A DNA stretch of 43,551 bases from Planctomycetota bacterium (GCA_027623295.1 JAQBXR010000007.1:1-43551), one strand, 5' to 3'. Positions 24,301 through 33,793 are shown, counted from the stretch's first letter. The notes: a model not told the origin generated them from the letters alone. Numbers and translations are program-made.

Positions 24301-25116
24301 CGAGACGGTGCGGCAGCCGCGGTTACCGTCGTCGTCATTGTCGGATACGAAGACGTCGCCAAAGCTATCTACGGCAGCTTCATAATCATTGCGAAAGTTA
24401 TGCGCGATGATTTCCAAACCGCTGCCGTCAGGGTGCATGCGCCCAATCAAACCGCCGACCCACATGCGGCCATCGTCAGAAACTAAGCCGGGATGGTTGT
24501 CCGCGGTGAACTGACCACCGCCGCGATAACTGGAACCACTGCGCAGCTGCCATCCATCCTTGTCGGTCACCATGTGCGGGCCAGCATTGCCCGCAGCAAA
24601 AAGTAAATCGCCATCCGGCATGACTACGAAGGAGTGCAGGCCATGATCATGATCGGGGCCGCCAAAGCCGGTCAATAAAGTGGTGCGCGAGTCCGCCTTT
24701 AAGTCGCCATCGAGGTCGCGGTATTCATATAGGTTTGGGGAACAACTCACCAACACGCGGTCTTCCAGTACACAAATGCCCAGTGGCGAGGTGAGGTCCA
24801 CGTCTTGCACAAAGACTGTGCTCTTGTCGGCCTTGCCATCACCATTGGTGTCTTCGAGGACTACCACTCGGTCGCCGGCGTCAAAGTGTTTGCCCGGATT
24901 ACGGCCCTCCCACTGCCGATAGTTCACCGCTTCGGTAATCCATAAACGGCCCTTGGTGTCAAAGGTCATGGCCGTTGGATTGAACATCATGGGCGACTCG
25001 GCCCACAAGGTTGCGGTCATGCCATCGAGTAGTTCAAACTGATCGCCAAAATCTTGAGGCGCAGGGGGTGTGGCTTGCAGTCCAGTAAATAGCAGCAGTG
25101 TTAGGGCAAGGGGCAT
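21376..25116 (-). CDS. PVC-type CxxCH heme protein with propeller, NPCBM and DUF1080 domains
   Basis: A 1246-residue exported protein. A signal peptide (MPLALTLLLFTGLQ) precedes a beta-propeller of the membrane-bound glucose/sorbosone dehydrogenase type (about 25-420; DRVVVLEDTNGDGKADKSTV, VAVAPDGSIYVADWFDPG). Next come helical HEAT-like repeats, a NPCBM-like carbohydrate-binding module (DWGDWLDLRFETESGTQSVN to IGIGTHAPSRIAIQVP), a cytochrome c domain with CFACH, and a C-terminal DUF1080/3-keto-disaccharide hydrolase domain (VSLFNGIDLSGWKF to GPIALQSEGAVIEFRN). Such proteins are expanded in Planctomycetota and probably oxidise or cleave sugars at the cell surface. The last residues after LRELL look unlike the family. 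It diverges from a sulfatase gene 35 bp away. Confidence 0.92.
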   Translation of the reverse strand: MPLALTLLLFTGLQATPPAPQDFGDQFELLDGMTATLWAESPMMFNPTAMTFDTKGRLWITEAVNYRQWEGRNPGKHFDAGDRVVVLEDTNGDGKADKSTVFVQDVDLTSPLGICVLEDRVLVSCSPNLYEYRDLDGDLKADSRTTLLTGFGGPDHDHGLHSFVVMPDGDLLFAAGNAGPHMVTDKDGWQLRSGSSYRGGGQFTADNHPGLVSDDGRMWVGGLIGRMHPDGSGLEIIAHNFRNDYEAAVDSFGDVFVSDNDDDGNRGCRTVSIVEGGNYGYFSTDGSRFWGADRRPGQETLSAHWHQEDPGVMPLGTANGAGGPTGVTVYEGHKFPQLFGTVLNADAGRSLVFTHRPYIQGAALELEEGILIQPAYEVTGDRGHWFRPSDVAVAPDGSIYVADWFDPGVGGHQAGDREAYGRIIRITESQESVDARVESISHIGRTWHPNIGYALDATLAEVISKRIAQVSNEDLLNPDFFNESERFRVSIYRAWTRHHGYSNDLATGLKNDPSPYVRARIAASMRDEEGENVEQLWMEYALQGPLEDRVYLECLGLGADGKESSLFTKILTAETDDDTRLPLVWRLHPPESLNWLMAYANDASHPLPLRLRAIDAIAFMSHREAADAMLLLALNGPQDLREMSGYWIRHRAENDWRNFDLGDALAGDFEKAELTWQSDVLRDATTATIDVDLDRADVIWLVVSDNEDGNSSDWGDWLDLRFETESGTQSVNAATWIEAEAGWGSVRKNADCVGGSLDVGGTEYAIGIGTHAPSRIAIQVPAGATRLIGACAADDNGTTQGNRTSIRFSVHIERTRDAEAIAAREKAASAGDVEAAKTLVQDSAGALFLLQQAKAEQLPDAVLAAVGPSLRKHADLSVRALASEVFVSESNYAPLDALAALPGDPYRGQELFRGRGTCFACHTYEDLGGSLGPDLSVIGAKYGRRGLMDALVSPSASVAFGYDTWVFTLTDGRHLAGAILADGERIVLRDSTGARQVFEAKEVVSRVHQEVSSMPPASSLGLSEQDLADLVSFLSHNQKEEAKFGPAVSLFNGIDLSGWKFQLPEGIDPKQVWSVNDGVLRCEGQPIGYMYTEAAYTDYEIELDWRGDPSSGPGNSGVLLRVQEPHKVWPQSIEAQLHSGNAGDIWNIDAFPLQVDAARTSGRHTMKMQPSNERPLGEWNHYRIRVHGSQVTLEVNGEIQNMATWAAHWSGPIALQSEGAVIEFRNIVLRELLCCANTRTETRFPR

Positions 25117-25135
25117 GCTTGCAGAATAGCAAGCA
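25116..25135. promoter_or_regulatory. 7-bp inverted repeat in the divergent 35-bp spacer
   Basis: tgcttgc (25116-25122) and gcaagca (25129-25135) form a perfect dyad with a 6-bp spacer. It lies between the starts of the heme/DUF1080 gene and the sulfatase gene and overlaps the first base of the former. It could be an operator that controls both, but no promoter fits within the spacer, so promoters must overlap the genes. Confidence 0.35.
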
Positions 25136-25151
25136 GTCCTAGGATGGTGGC

Positions 25152-26600
25152 ATGCTTTGGCTCCTACGTTCCTCCTTGGTTTTGTTGCTGGCTTTCACGG
25201 TTGGTTGTCAGGCGCTCGAAGAGTCCGAGCCAAGCAGTCCCAACATCATTTTGATTGTGGCCGATGACCTCGGTTACGGCGACCTTGGGAGTTATGGACA
25301 AAGGCTTATTCAGACGCCGCATTTGGATCGCATGGCGGCAGAGGGTATGCGCTTTACCGATTTCTACGCAGGCTCGCCGGTGTGCGCGCCGTCACGTTGC
25401 ACACTCATGACTGGTTTGCACCCAGGCCACGCCTATGTGCGCGATAACTGGGAGGCCGGCGGCTGGGGCGAGTTCGATGCCGAAGGTCAGTTGCCTTTAA
25501 AGACAGGAACCGAAACCTTGTCTTTGCGCTTGCAGCAAGCTGGTTATGCCACGGCATGTATTGGCAAGTGGGGGCTCGGTGGTCCGGAATCCGTTGGCTC
25601 GCCTAACCAGCAAGGCTTTGACCACTTCTATGGCTATCTCTGTCAGCGCCAAGCGCATAATTACTACCCTACCCATCTTTGGCGCAACGGCGAACGTGAA
25701 GAGTTGGAAGGCAATGTGTGGAAGAACTTAACCGGCAAGCATTATGCGCACGACTTGATGACGGACGATGCCTTGGCCTGGGTCGAAACGCAAAATGAAA
25801 ACACCGAGAAGCCTTTCTTCTTGTTGCTAACCTACACCGTTCCGCATTTGGCTTTGCAAGTACCGGAGGACTCCATGGAGCCTTATCTTGGAACTTGGGA
25901 AGACCCGCCTTACGATGGCAAGAAAGGTTACTTACCGCATGAACATCCGCGTGCTGCTTATGCTGGCATGGTGTCGCGCATGGATCGCGATATCGGGCGG
26001 TTGTTGGATTTGTTGGAAAGTTTAGGAGCCGATGAGAATACTTTGGTGGTGTTCACCTCGGACAATGGCGCGACTTATGACATTGGAGGTGCGCATTCAG
26101 AGTTCTTCGAAAGCAATGGCGTCTTGCGTGGCGCGAAAGGAAGCGTGTATGAAGGTGGTATTCGCGTGCCCATGGTTGCACGTTGGCCTCAGCAGATTCC
26201 GGCGGGGGAAGTCAGTGAAACCGTTGGCGCGTTTTGGGATTTCTTGCCGACTCTTTTAGATGTGGCCAATGCCCCGCCACCCCTTCGCACCGATGGCGTG
26301 AGTTTGTTGCCCGCTCTGAAAGGGGAGGCAGCAGCAGACGGAGAGTCAGAACGCGTGCTTTACTGGGAGTTTCCGGCTTATGGAAGTCAGCAAGCTTTAC
26401 GTCAGGGAGATTGGATTTTGCTGCGTCGCGGTTTGAAGAAAGGGGATCTGGAGCCAGAGCTTTACAACTTGCGCGAAGACCTCAGCCAAACGTTGAATCG
26501 GGCAGCGGAAATGCCGGAGCGCGTTGCGGCCATGATGGCGTTAATGGCAGAGCAGCACGAACCTTCTGCAGAGTTCCCGCTACCTGGCGTGGATGACTAA
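25152..26600 (+). CDS. Lipoprotein sulfatase (arylsulfatase A family)
   Basis: Hydrolyses sulfate esters, most likely on polysaccharides. The 482-residue protein has a lipoprotein-type N-terminus with Cys19 after FTVG, so it is probably membrane-anchored. The calcium-binding start [16 protein letters not shown] and the active-site motif [11 protein letters not shown] are present; Cys78 is the residue converted to formylglycine. [11 protein letters not shown] carries the distal metal ligands. Formylglycine-generating enzyme is not in this window. It is divergently paired with the propeller/DUF1080 gene, suggesting joint breakdown of sulfated glycans. Its stop overlaps that of the convergent arsC-like gene. 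Confidence 0.94.
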   Translation: MLWLLRSSLVLLLAFTVGCQALEESEPSSPNIILIVADDLGYGDLGSYGQRLIQTPHLDRMAAEGMRFTDFYAGSPVCAPSRCTLMTGLHPGHAYVRDNWEAGGWGEFDAEGQLPLKTGTETLSLRLQQAGYATACIGKWGLGGPESVGSPNQQGFDHFYGYLCQRQAHNYYPTHLWRNGEREELEGNVWKNLTGKHYAHDLMTDDALAWVETQNENTEKPFFLLLTYTVPHLALQVPEDSMEPYLGTWEDPPYDGKKGYLPHEHPRAAYAGMVSRMDRDIGRLLDLLESLGADENTLVVFTSDNGATYDIGGAHSEFFESNGVLRGAKGSVYEGGIRVPMVARWPQQIPAGEVSETVGAFWDFLPTLLDVANAPPPLRTDGVSLLPALKGEAAADGESERVLYWEFPAYGSQQALRQGDWILLRRGLKKGDLEPELYNLREDLSQTLNRAAEMPERVAAMMALMAEQHEPSAEFPLPGVDD

Positions 26601-27451
26601 ATAAAAACCGGTTCCATGTCCGCCGGCATTTGCGCGAGCTCGTCGTCAGTGAGCAAGGCGTAGATCTCTACTAAGTTGCCGCCGGGATCACGTAGCCAAA
26701 ACTCATGCAAAGGCATGTTGCGCCAAGTGGTGCGGGCGGGCGTCTCAATGGTGAAGCCCGCTTCTTGTGCGCGCTGCTGACAGGCGAGGACATCTGCTTT
26801 GGCATGGACACCAATGCCCAAGTGATACATGGTGTCCTGATGCAACTGCATACCATCGTCGACCAAAAAGACTAGGCGATTCTTCAGGCGCGCATCATCG
26901 AAGACCACAAAACGATCGGTCCAGTAACTCGGCTCCAAGGCAAACAGCCATGTGTAAAAACGCGCGGTACCGGCAAGATCGGGTGTGCGGATACTGAGAT
27001 GGAACTCCGTAGGTTCCGCGCCCGATGGCGGGACATCGCGCATGGCACTAAGGATTTCCAAGCGTTTTTGAATACGCTCACCTGCTTCGCAGAAATACTC
27101 CAAGCGCTCGGCATCGGAAAGCTGCTCATCTTTACGGTCTGGATCAGGAATCGGCCAATGCAAACGCTTCGCCTTGCCCAGGAAAACCGGACAAACTTCC
27201 TCGGCGCATAAGGTAATCACCAAATCTACAGTCTCCGGATCCACATCCTGCACCGAAGTGGAACTATGCCCATCTAGTGAGACATCGACCGCGGCCATAG
27301 CTTGCACGGCAAAGGGGTTCACCCGGCTAGGTGCACTGCCCGCAGACTGAATCGAGGCCGAATCGCCGAATAGCTTCCGTGCTAGGCCTTCCGCCATCTG
27401 ACTACGTGCCGAGTTTGCCACGCACAGGAAAAGGATGTTTTGAAATTCCAT
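26597..27451 (-). CDS. ArsC-type phosphatase fused to a VOC (glyoxalase/ArsI-like) domain
   Basis: A 284-residue two-domain protein. Residues 1-135 are a low-molecular-weight tyrosine-phosphatase-type arsenate reductase: the P-loop is CVANSARS with Cys10 (C-x5-R), the general acid Asp lies in WPIPDPDR, and [12 protein letters not shown] carries two further cysteines usable for disulfide relay. Residues about 148-275 are a vicinal oxygen chelate domain ([52 protein letters not shown]), the fold of glyoxalase, fosfomycin-resistance and ArsI C-As lyases. The linker is short. A role in arsenic detoxification is inferred. The start is 29 bp from the divergent peptidase gene. Confidence 0.87.
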   Translation of the reverse strand: MEFQNILFLCVANSARSQMAEGLARKLFGDSASIQSAGSAPSRVNPFAVQAMAAVDVSLDGHSSTSVQDVDPETVDLVITLCAEEVCPVFLGKAKRLHWPIPDPDRKDEQLSDAERLEYFCEAGERIQKRLEILSAMRDVPPSGAEPTEFHLSIRTPDLAGTARFYTWLFALEPSYWTDRFVVFDDARLKNRLVFLVDDGMQLHQDTMYHLGIGVHAKADVLACQQRAQEAGFTIETPARTTWRNMPLHEFWLRDPGGNLVEIYALLTDDELAQMPADMEPVFI

Positions 27452-27480
27452 GAATCGAGTATGCTCGTTAATTCCACGTC

Positions 27481-28977
27481 ATGCAAATCGCCGCATCCCT
27501 AAGTTTACTTTTTCTTGCTGTCCCATTATGGGCACAAGATGACGCCTCTGCTCAAACACCTGCGCCCACCCCTGAGGCAAATGTTTTTTATACCGGACAT
27601 GAAGGCACCTTTCATGGTGTTGAGGTCGCGTATAAAGCGATTGCCGGAGAAACTTACCTTCGCGACGACGATGGCAATCCAATCGCCACCCTCTTCTCGA
27701 CTTCCTACATGATGGAAGATGTGGAGGATTCCACCACGCGTCCGGTCACCTTCTTGTGGAATGGCGGTCCAGGCTCGGCTTCGGTTTGGTTGCACATGGG
27801 TGCTTTCGGTCCGGTGCGGGTAGATATTCCAAGCGATGCGCGCGATGACGGCGCTCCACCTTACCCGCTTATCGCCAACCCCGGCACCTTCCTCGACTTG
27901 TCCGACATCGTGTTCCTCGATCCAGTCGGCACCGGATTCAGTCGTCCACTCGGCGATGCGGAAGGCAAAGACTTTTACGGAGTGAAGCAAGACGCGGAGT
28001 CCATCGCGCAGTTCATTCGTTTGTGGTTAACCGAACATGGCCGCTGGAACTCGCCGAAGTTCATTGGCGGTGAAAGTTATGGCACCACGCGCGCAGCAGC
28101 GGTGGCCCATGAACTGGAATCTGGTTTCGACGATGTTGCGCTCAATGGCATCTTGCTGATCTCCACCATTTTGGACTTCAGCATTGAAAACCACACCGCT
28201 GGCAATGAAATGCCCAGTCTGATGCACTTGCCAACCATGGCCGCAACTGCCAAATATCACGGCAAAGCGGGAGCGGGGGTGGCCTTGAAAGATTTTGTGC
28301 AACAAGCACGTGAGTACGCCTTGAATGAATACGCGCACGCTCTTTTGCAAGGCAACAGCCTTCCTGATGCCGAGCGCAAAGCTGTGCGTGAAAAACTGGC
28401 CACCTTCACCGGTTTGAGTGAAGCCTTCCTCGACCGCAATGATTTACGTTTGCAGCCCGGTCGCTTCCAGAAGGAGTTACTACGCGAGCAAGGCCTTACC
28501 GTCGGACGTTTGGATTCTCGCTACACCGGAGTCGATTTAGATTCCGCGGGCGAACATAGTGATCAAGATCCATCCTTCTACGGAATCGATGGCGCCTATG
28601 CTGCCGCGCTCAACCATCACCTGCAAAATAACCTTGATGTTAAAATCGACCGCCACTACAATATTATTGGCGGATTAGGCGGCTCTTGGGATTGGAAGGT
28701 TCCGGGCATCCCTTTCAACTATTTCAATCTTGCACCGTGGATTGGCAAAGCCATGCGCGAGAATCAAGATCTTGAGGTTTACGTGGCAGCTGGCTACTAC
28801 GATTTCGCAACGCCATTTTTCGGTGCAGAGTACAGCTTGAACCGCGCTGGCATCGTGCCCGAACGTGTGCACTTTTACTACTATGAGGCCGGTCACATGA
28901 TGTACATTCATCATCCATCGCTGCATCAAATGCAGGACGATGTCCACTCCTTCCTAGAGCAAGCGCTGCAGAACTAG
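27481..28977 (+). CDS. S10 family serine carboxypeptidase
   Basis: Secreted peptidase of 498 residues; signal peptide 1-18 (MQIAASLSLLFLAVPLWAQ). The S10 oxyanion loop is present as TFLWNGGPGSASVW, the nucleophile serine in GGESYGTTRAA, the acid in AGYYDFATPFFGAE and the base in YYEAGHMMYIHHPS. The triad is therefore complete. These enzymes remove C-terminal residues from peptides at acidic pH. It likely acts in the periplasm or outside with the adjacent DUF885 protein. The start is separated by 29 bp from the divergent fusion gene. Confidence 0.92.
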   Translation: MQIAASLSLLFLAVPLWAQDDASAQTPAPTPEANVFYTGHEGTFHGVEVAYKAIAGETYLRDDDGNPIATLFSTSYMMEDVEDSTTRPVTFLWNGGPGSASVWLHMGAFGPVRVDIPSDARDDGAPPYPLIANPGTFLDLSDIVFLDPVGTGFSRPLGDAEGKDFYGVKQDAESIAQFIRLWLTEHGRWNSPKFIGGESYGTTRAAAVAHELESGFDDVALNGILLISTILDFSIENHTAGNEMPSLMHLPTMAATAKYHGKAGAGVALKDFVQQAREYALNEYAHALLQGNSLPDAERKAVREKLATFTGLSEAFLDRNDLRLQPGRFQKELLREQGLTVGRLDSRYTGVDLDSAGEHSDQDPSFYGIDGAYAAALNHHLQNNLDVKIDRHYNIIGGLGGSWDWKVPGIPFNYFNLAPWIGKAMRENQDLEVYVAAGYYDFATPFFGAEYSLNRAGIVPERVHFYYYEAGHMMYIHHPSLHQMQDDVHSFLEQALQN

Positions 28978-29001
28978 GCGGAGCGGTTTTAGGCTTCCTT
29001 T

Positions 29002-30690
29002 TTACTTCGCGTTATCAAAACGCCAAGTGACGGGGAAGTCCCGCGTTAGCTTCAAACCCAATAGCTCTGCGCGGAGCAGCTCCAGTGGAATGGGACCTGC
29101 GCGGAGCACGGCATCGTGAAACTGCTTATCGGTCCAAGTACCGTTTTCCACGAGCTCTTTTTGCAGTGCACGCAGCTGCAGGCCGCCGGTCATATAAGCG
29201 CATTGATACAGCGGACCATATCCACCTTGAATGCTGCGCCGTACCTCAGCCGTAGCGTTGCGCCGCTCATGGCCGACTTGGTCGACCAAGAAGTCAATGC
29301 ACTCTTCGGGAGTCCATTCGCCAAGGTGGAACTTGAGCGAGAAGATAATGCGCGCGCATCGGTGACTGCGCCAGAACAACATGCCGATGCGATCTTCCGG
29401 CGATTCGGCAAAGTCCATGTCCCACAAACGCAGCTCCCAGTAAAGCGCCCAGCCTTCGACCAAAAATGGCGTGTAGAAGGCGCGACGATGCGGATTCCAT
29501 CGGCTGCTCATGTAACCCTGCAAATGATGCCCTGGGATCAACTCATGGTGCACCGTGGCCTTTGCGTAGTGCCGGTTGTTGCCGCGCATGGACATGATCT
29601 TGTCCTCATGCTCCATGCCATCGGTGGGGTAGGCAATCGAAATCACCTCGCCGCCGGTGAAGTAGGGGGTGTACTTTTGGCGTTCGACACTCATCATGTC
29701 CATGCGCCAAACCCGCTTTGCGATGGCCGGAATCGTAACCAAATCACGTTCCTCCAAGAACGTAACCGCCTCATCGGCTAGTTCGCGAATCAATTGAGGC
29801 TGTTTGCCTGCAGGTACATGAAGGCTTTTGACGTGCTCCTGCGCCGCCCTCCAATCTTCTCCTAAACCCATCTCAGTTGCCGCCTTCTTGCGTTCTTCCT
29901 GGCACCAAGCAAACTCCCGCTCTGCAATTGCGATTAACTCCTCTGGAGAATAGGCAATCCGCTCGAATTGAAGTTCCTTCACCAAGGCTTCCCTTCCAAT
30001 CGGATCTCCGATGAGCGGATCCGCGTCCTCGGAGTTTTGCCCGCCAAGCTCTTCACGCAAAAATGTAGCGTAGGCGTCCAGCTTAGGGCGCAGCGTTTCC
30101 CAAGGAGCACTGCACCACCAAGAATAATCCGGCTCATAACCCATGCGGTCTTCATGCAATCCACGTAGTTTGCTTTGCAACCATTCCACTTGACCCGCTG
30201 CCCGATGCGCCACGGATGCGGAAACGACAGGGACTTTCTTGGTGAATCGATCCCTCGCAAGGTCGATGGCAAGCGTGGCATCGGCAAAAACTTGCGCGAT
30301 CTCTTCCGCCGGAACCAAGTGACGTTTGGACTTCTCCTCTAAAAGGTGCACTAGCGGTGCGGCGAATGGGATCAGAGGCAACGTCTCTTGAACCCTTCCG
30401 TATTCTTGTTGTGTGGTGGCAAACTCATGCGCGATTTGATTACGCAGAAGCAGCCAGTCAATCTGAGACCGCGTGCTCAGGCTTTCAAAATCTAACTGGT
30501 CTAGATCCGCAGTCCACTCTATGGTGAATCGCGCCGTTTTCTTCAGCCCGGCAGTGCTGAGCGGAATCAAGTCCACCCGAGCTAAGGCATCACGGTCAGC
30601 GGTGTACTGCGCAATTAACTCCGCAGTGGTTGCGGGCGCAGTTTGTTGGGGGAGTGCAGAGGCCAGGAGCAGCAAGGTGGCAAGCAGCAT
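29002..30690 (-). CDS. Exported DUF885 family protein (putative metallopeptidase)
   Basis: A 562-residue protein with signal peptide (MLLATLLLLASALP). DUF885 proteins resemble M3/M32-like helical metallopeptidases: the zinc-binding type motif is VHHELIPGHHLQGY, with a further glutamate in FLVEGWALYWELRLWDM. Activity is inferred. The ATG at 30688-30690 is chosen because a TTG two codons upstream adds little. The gene converges with the S10 carboxypeptidase, so two exported peptidase-like genes lie end to end. It follows ccsBA by 22 bp on the same strand. Confidence 0.83.
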   Translation of the reverse strand: MLLATLLLLASALPQQTAPATTAELIAQYTADRDALARVDLIPLSTAGLKKTARFTIEWTADLDQLDFESLSTRSQIDWLLLRNQIAHEFATTQQEYGRVQETLPLIPFAAPLVHLLEEKSKRHLVPAEEIAQVFADATLAIDLARDRFTKKVPVVSASVAHRAAGQVEWLQSKLRGLHEDRMGYEPDYSWWCSAPWETLRPKLDAYATFLREELGGQNSEDADPLIGDPIGREALVKELQFERIAYSPEELIAIAEREFAWCQEERKKAATEMGLGEDWRAAQEHVKSLHVPAGKQPQLIRELADEAVTFLEERDLVTIPAIAKRVWRMDMMSVERQKYTPYFTGGEVISIAYPTDGMEHEDKIMSMRGNNRHYAKATVHHELIPGHHLQGYMSSRWNPHRRAFYTPFLVEGWALYWELRLWDMDFAESPEDRIGMLFWRSHRCARIIFSLKFHLGEWTPEECIDFLVDQVGHERRNATAEVRRSIQGGYGPLYQCAYMTGGLQLRALQKELVENGTWTDKQFHDAVLRAGPIPLELLRAELLGLKLTRDFPVTWRFDNAK

Positions 30691-30712
30691 GCTCAAAGCC
30701 TAGCACTGAGCA

Positions 30713-33700
30713 CTACTTCACGGGTGGCGGCGGGACAGCCGTAGATCCCTTGGCGCTGCCGGTGGTAGTCGCAATGTGCATCAGACCGCAAACCAAAAGG
30801 ATGAACGCCTCGAAGGCCCAGTAGATGTACAGCGACATGGCCACACCACTGGTAAAGCCATAGCTATGCAAGCCAACATTGAGCAAGTTGACGCCCCACC
30901 AAGAAGCCGAAACCACGATGCCGCCGAGTACCGCCATGTTGGCCATGCCGCGCTCGCGGATGTAGCCGCCCATGCGTGCATGCAGTATGACCAGCATCCA
31001 GAGGCAAATCAGCAGTGCGCCGTTCTCCTTCGGATCCCAGCCCCAGAAGCGCCCCCAACTATCGTTCGCCCAAACGCCACCCATGATGGTGCCGAATAAA
31101 GCGAATAAAAGGCTGAAGCAAACCGTGCCGTAGACCATGCGAGTAATACCTCTGTAAAACTCATTGTCGCCTTTGCGGAAACCAAAGAGCTTTCCGAACA
31201 GCCAGACGTGGGCGATGGCCGCGGCAAGTAATCCGCCGGCATAGCCCATGGCAATCGTAGTCACGTGAATTGCCAGGTAGTAGTTGGTGTCGAGCACTGC
31301 AACGACCGACCCCATGGTGTCGCCCACGGTGGCCACTTCATGTAACTCGTACTTTCCAGCAAGGAACATGCCTGCCACTCCAAGGAAGGCTGCAAGAAAG
31401 ATGGCAATGCGCTGCCGGGTAATCCATTCCATGAAGAGGGACACCAAGACCACCACCGCAGTAATGAACAAGATGGTGTCGTAAAGCGTGACTACTGGAG
31501 GGCGCCCGCGAATAATGCAGCGCATGACGATGCCGGTAGTTGCGAGAGCAAAAGCAAAGACCACGGATCCGTTCACCCCATAGCGCAGCCACTTGGCATT
31601 GGGCAATAAGAACCCGATGGTAGCGAGTAGGAATCCGAGCAGGTAAAACACCAAAGAGTTGGTGAACAGATTCCAGTGGTAGAGGTTCACCTCCAGTGGA
31701 ATATGTTTGTACTCGTTACGGGCCTTAGCCATAGCCACTAACTCGGTGTGCAAGGAGCGCATGCCAAGTTCAAAAGCTGCTGGATCATTCTTGGTTTGAT
31801 CGAGTGCTTCCAAGAGTTCGAGGAGGTGAACTTGCTTGCTAACATCGACGCCTTCGCCACGGAAAGACTTCACCAGGACGTCATAAGGGCGCCACCAAGT
31901 GTCGTTGTCGTGGTCGTGCCCATCGTGAATCTCAGCGGGTGGAAACAACGTGGCGGCACGGTAACTTTTGGCCATGCCGTTGTCGAAACTATTAAACAGG
32001 GCAGTCGTGGCCAAATAGGTGGGGGAGTCCGGCGCATGCAGTTGCGAAAGCTGTTGTAGCTCGGCAGCAAACGGGAGAATCCAATGCAGACCTGCTTGCT
32101 TTGGACCCAGGATTTCGATGAGCATTGGGTCGCCATCGGTCGGGTAATCCTCGCGCGATAGAGCGAGCATGCTGGTCAAGGCTTGGAAGACAGCCATATT
32201 TTGCGACAGCTGTAGCGTTTGGCGTTGGAGCGAATCGCGATAGGCGGCTTCGACCTCCGAAGCGGCTTCGGCGGCAACTTCCAAAGGCTCTAGCCCACCT
32301 TCCAATTCGGAATAGCTATACCAGTCGCGCTTCTTTTTGGATGCCAGGCCCATGAGGGTGAGCACGGCATCGTCTTGAATGCGAAAACTTGGGTAGTCGC
32401 GGGCGAGTTCTGGGAAGAAGAAGACATCGAGCAGCCAACGGTTGTGGTCTAGCTTGCTACCGTCTTCAAATTCCAGAGTGCGTTTTCCGTTAAGAGTCAG
32501 TAAACGCAGGCCGGCATAGCTGTCCATCGGCTTGACGCGGCCGCCATCTTGCACCGGCAGGGTGCTGAAGAGTTCGGCGGTTTCATCGCTCCAAAATTCC
32601 GTGCGTTCTTCGCCTTGCGCCGATGCCGAGTTGGTCAGGGCAAACAAAAGCAGCAAAGGCATGGCGCTGCGTTTGTTCTGGCGCTTCACAAATTTAAATA
32701 GGTGCTTGCCGAAGGTCATGACGAGGCCAAGAGTGATGACCCACAAACTGTATTCAGGCCATTTGTCAGACGGATTATTCACTACTGAGAACCAGGAATA
32801 CTCGCCACCAGCATCGGTGCCGTAGCCGGATTGGAAAAGCACTAGGCCTTTATCGCGGAGCGGTTCATTCATTTGAATTAAAACCGATTGGTCGCCACGT
32901 TCATCTTTGCGCGTGACATTACTACGGTAAGCCTTAGCCATGGTCATGCCCGGATAATCTTCTTTGGTGAACTTATCCAAGCGAATCGAGAATGGCATGG
33001 GATAGGAAGCATGATTGAGATCGAGAACGAATTCGCGTCCTTCTGAACGCACTTTCCATGGGCCTTTCTGCGGGAACCAGAGAAGGCCTTTGCTGGAGGA
33101 ACCATCTGCGAGTACCGCCTCTACGTGGACCCCAGCAGCGTTGTCCTGATTATCCTTTGCCAGCGGTTGTGGAAAGAAACCAAAGCCATCCACGACTTCG
33201 CCCGAGGCTTCCCAGTTGGGGCCTTTGGGTAATACGCTGCAGTTTGGGAGGAAGCCTGACAGCTTCAAATCGAAAGGAAGCCCAGCTGCGTGAAAGTTGC
33301 GGGTGTCGTTGCCCTTAAGGTCGGTGAACAAGGCATCGTTCAAAACCCATTGTGGGATGGCCGAAGTTTTTCCAAGTTCCCAAATGGAGATTTGCCATTG
33401 GCTAGCACTTACGAACTCGTCGGACTCTTGCCCAATGTACAGGCGCAATTGCCCCTCTTCCGAGTTGGTGAGTTTGACCAAACTTGAAACCAGCATGACG
33501 ATGATGCCGAAGTGAATGATCAGCACGCCAAGGTTGCGCGCGCGCCATTTGATGCGCACCAATCCGCCAAGAATAAGGTTGGCGGTAAGCAAACTCATAA
33601 CCAGTACGCCGCCCGGGAAGAGCGGAATACCACTTTGCGTAGTCAGGAACCATGAGTTGAAGAAAGTTTCCTTTGCTTCATAGAGTCCATGGTTCACCTG

Positions 33701-33793
33701 AAAGAGGGTGCCGAAAAGAGTTAAGGCAAAGAGGCACAGCAGCAAGGTGCAAGCCAGTCCGTAACTGCCAAGAATCTTCCATAAAATCTTCAC
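30713..33793 (-). CDS. ccsBA: Cytochrome c biogenesis protein CcsBA (ResB-CcsA fusion)
   Basis: System II heme-transport and attachment protein, 1026 residues. The N-terminal CcsB/ResB-like part has membrane helices at about 10-35, 65-85 and 95-112 and a large periplasmic section. The C-terminal CcsA-like part (about 700-1015) has many helices and the tryptophan-rich WWD motif WGRFWGWDPKENGALL, where heme is presented; histidines near the helices fit the family. It would attach heme to exported cytochromes such as the CFACH protein at 21376. It starts with GTG at 33791-33793, overlapping the preceding stop by one base, so it is coupled with the lipoprotein gene. Confidence 0.92.
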   Translation of the reverse strand: MKILWKILGSYGLACTLLLCLFALTLFGTLFQVNHGLYEAKETFFNSWFLTTQSGIPLFPGGVLVMSLLTANLILGGLVRIKWRARNLGVLIIHFGIIVMLVSSLVKLTNSEEGQLRLYIGQESDEFVSASQWQISIWELGKTSAIPQWVLNDALFTDLKGNDTRNFHAAGLPFDLKLSGFLPNCSVLPKGPNWEASGEVVDGFGFFPQPLAKDNQDNAAGVHVEAVLADGSSSKGLLWFPQKGPWKVRSEGREFVLDLNHASYPMPFSIRLDKFTKEDYPGMTMAKAYRSNVTRKDERGDQSVLIQMNEPLRDKGLVLFQSGYGTDAGGEYSWFSVVNNPSDKWPEYSLWVITLGLVMTFGKHLFKFVKRQNKRSAMPLLLLFALTNSASAQGEERTEFWSDETAELFSTLPVQDGGRVKPMDSYAGLRLLTLNGKRTLEFEDGSKLDHNRWLLDVFFFPELARDYPSFRIQDDAVLTLMGLASKKKRDWYSYSELEGGLEPLEVAAEAASEVEAAYRDSLQRQTLQLSQNMAVFQALTSMLALSREDYPTDGDPMLIEILGPKQAGLHWILPFAAELQQLSQLHAPDSPTYLATTALFNSFDNGMAKSYRAATLFPPAEIHDGHDHDNDTWWRPYDVLVKSFRGEGVDVSKQVHLLELLEALDQTKNDPAAFELGMRSLHTELVAMAKARNEYKHIPLEVNLYHWNLFTNSLVFYLLGFLLATIGFLLPNAKWLRYGVNGSVVFAFALATTGIVMRCIIRGRPPVVTLYDTILFITAVVVLVSLFMEWITRQRIAIFLAAFLGVAGMFLAGKYELHEVATVGDTMGSVVAVLDTNYYLAIHVTTIAMGYAGGLLAAAIAHVWLFGKLFGFRKGDNEFYRGITRMVYGTVCFSLLFALFGTIMGGVWANDSWGRFWGWDPKENGALLICLWMLVILHARMGGYIRERGMANMAVLGGIVVSASWWGVNLLNVGLHSYGFTSGVAMSLYIYWAFEAFILLVCGLMHIATTTGSAKGSTAVPPPPVK

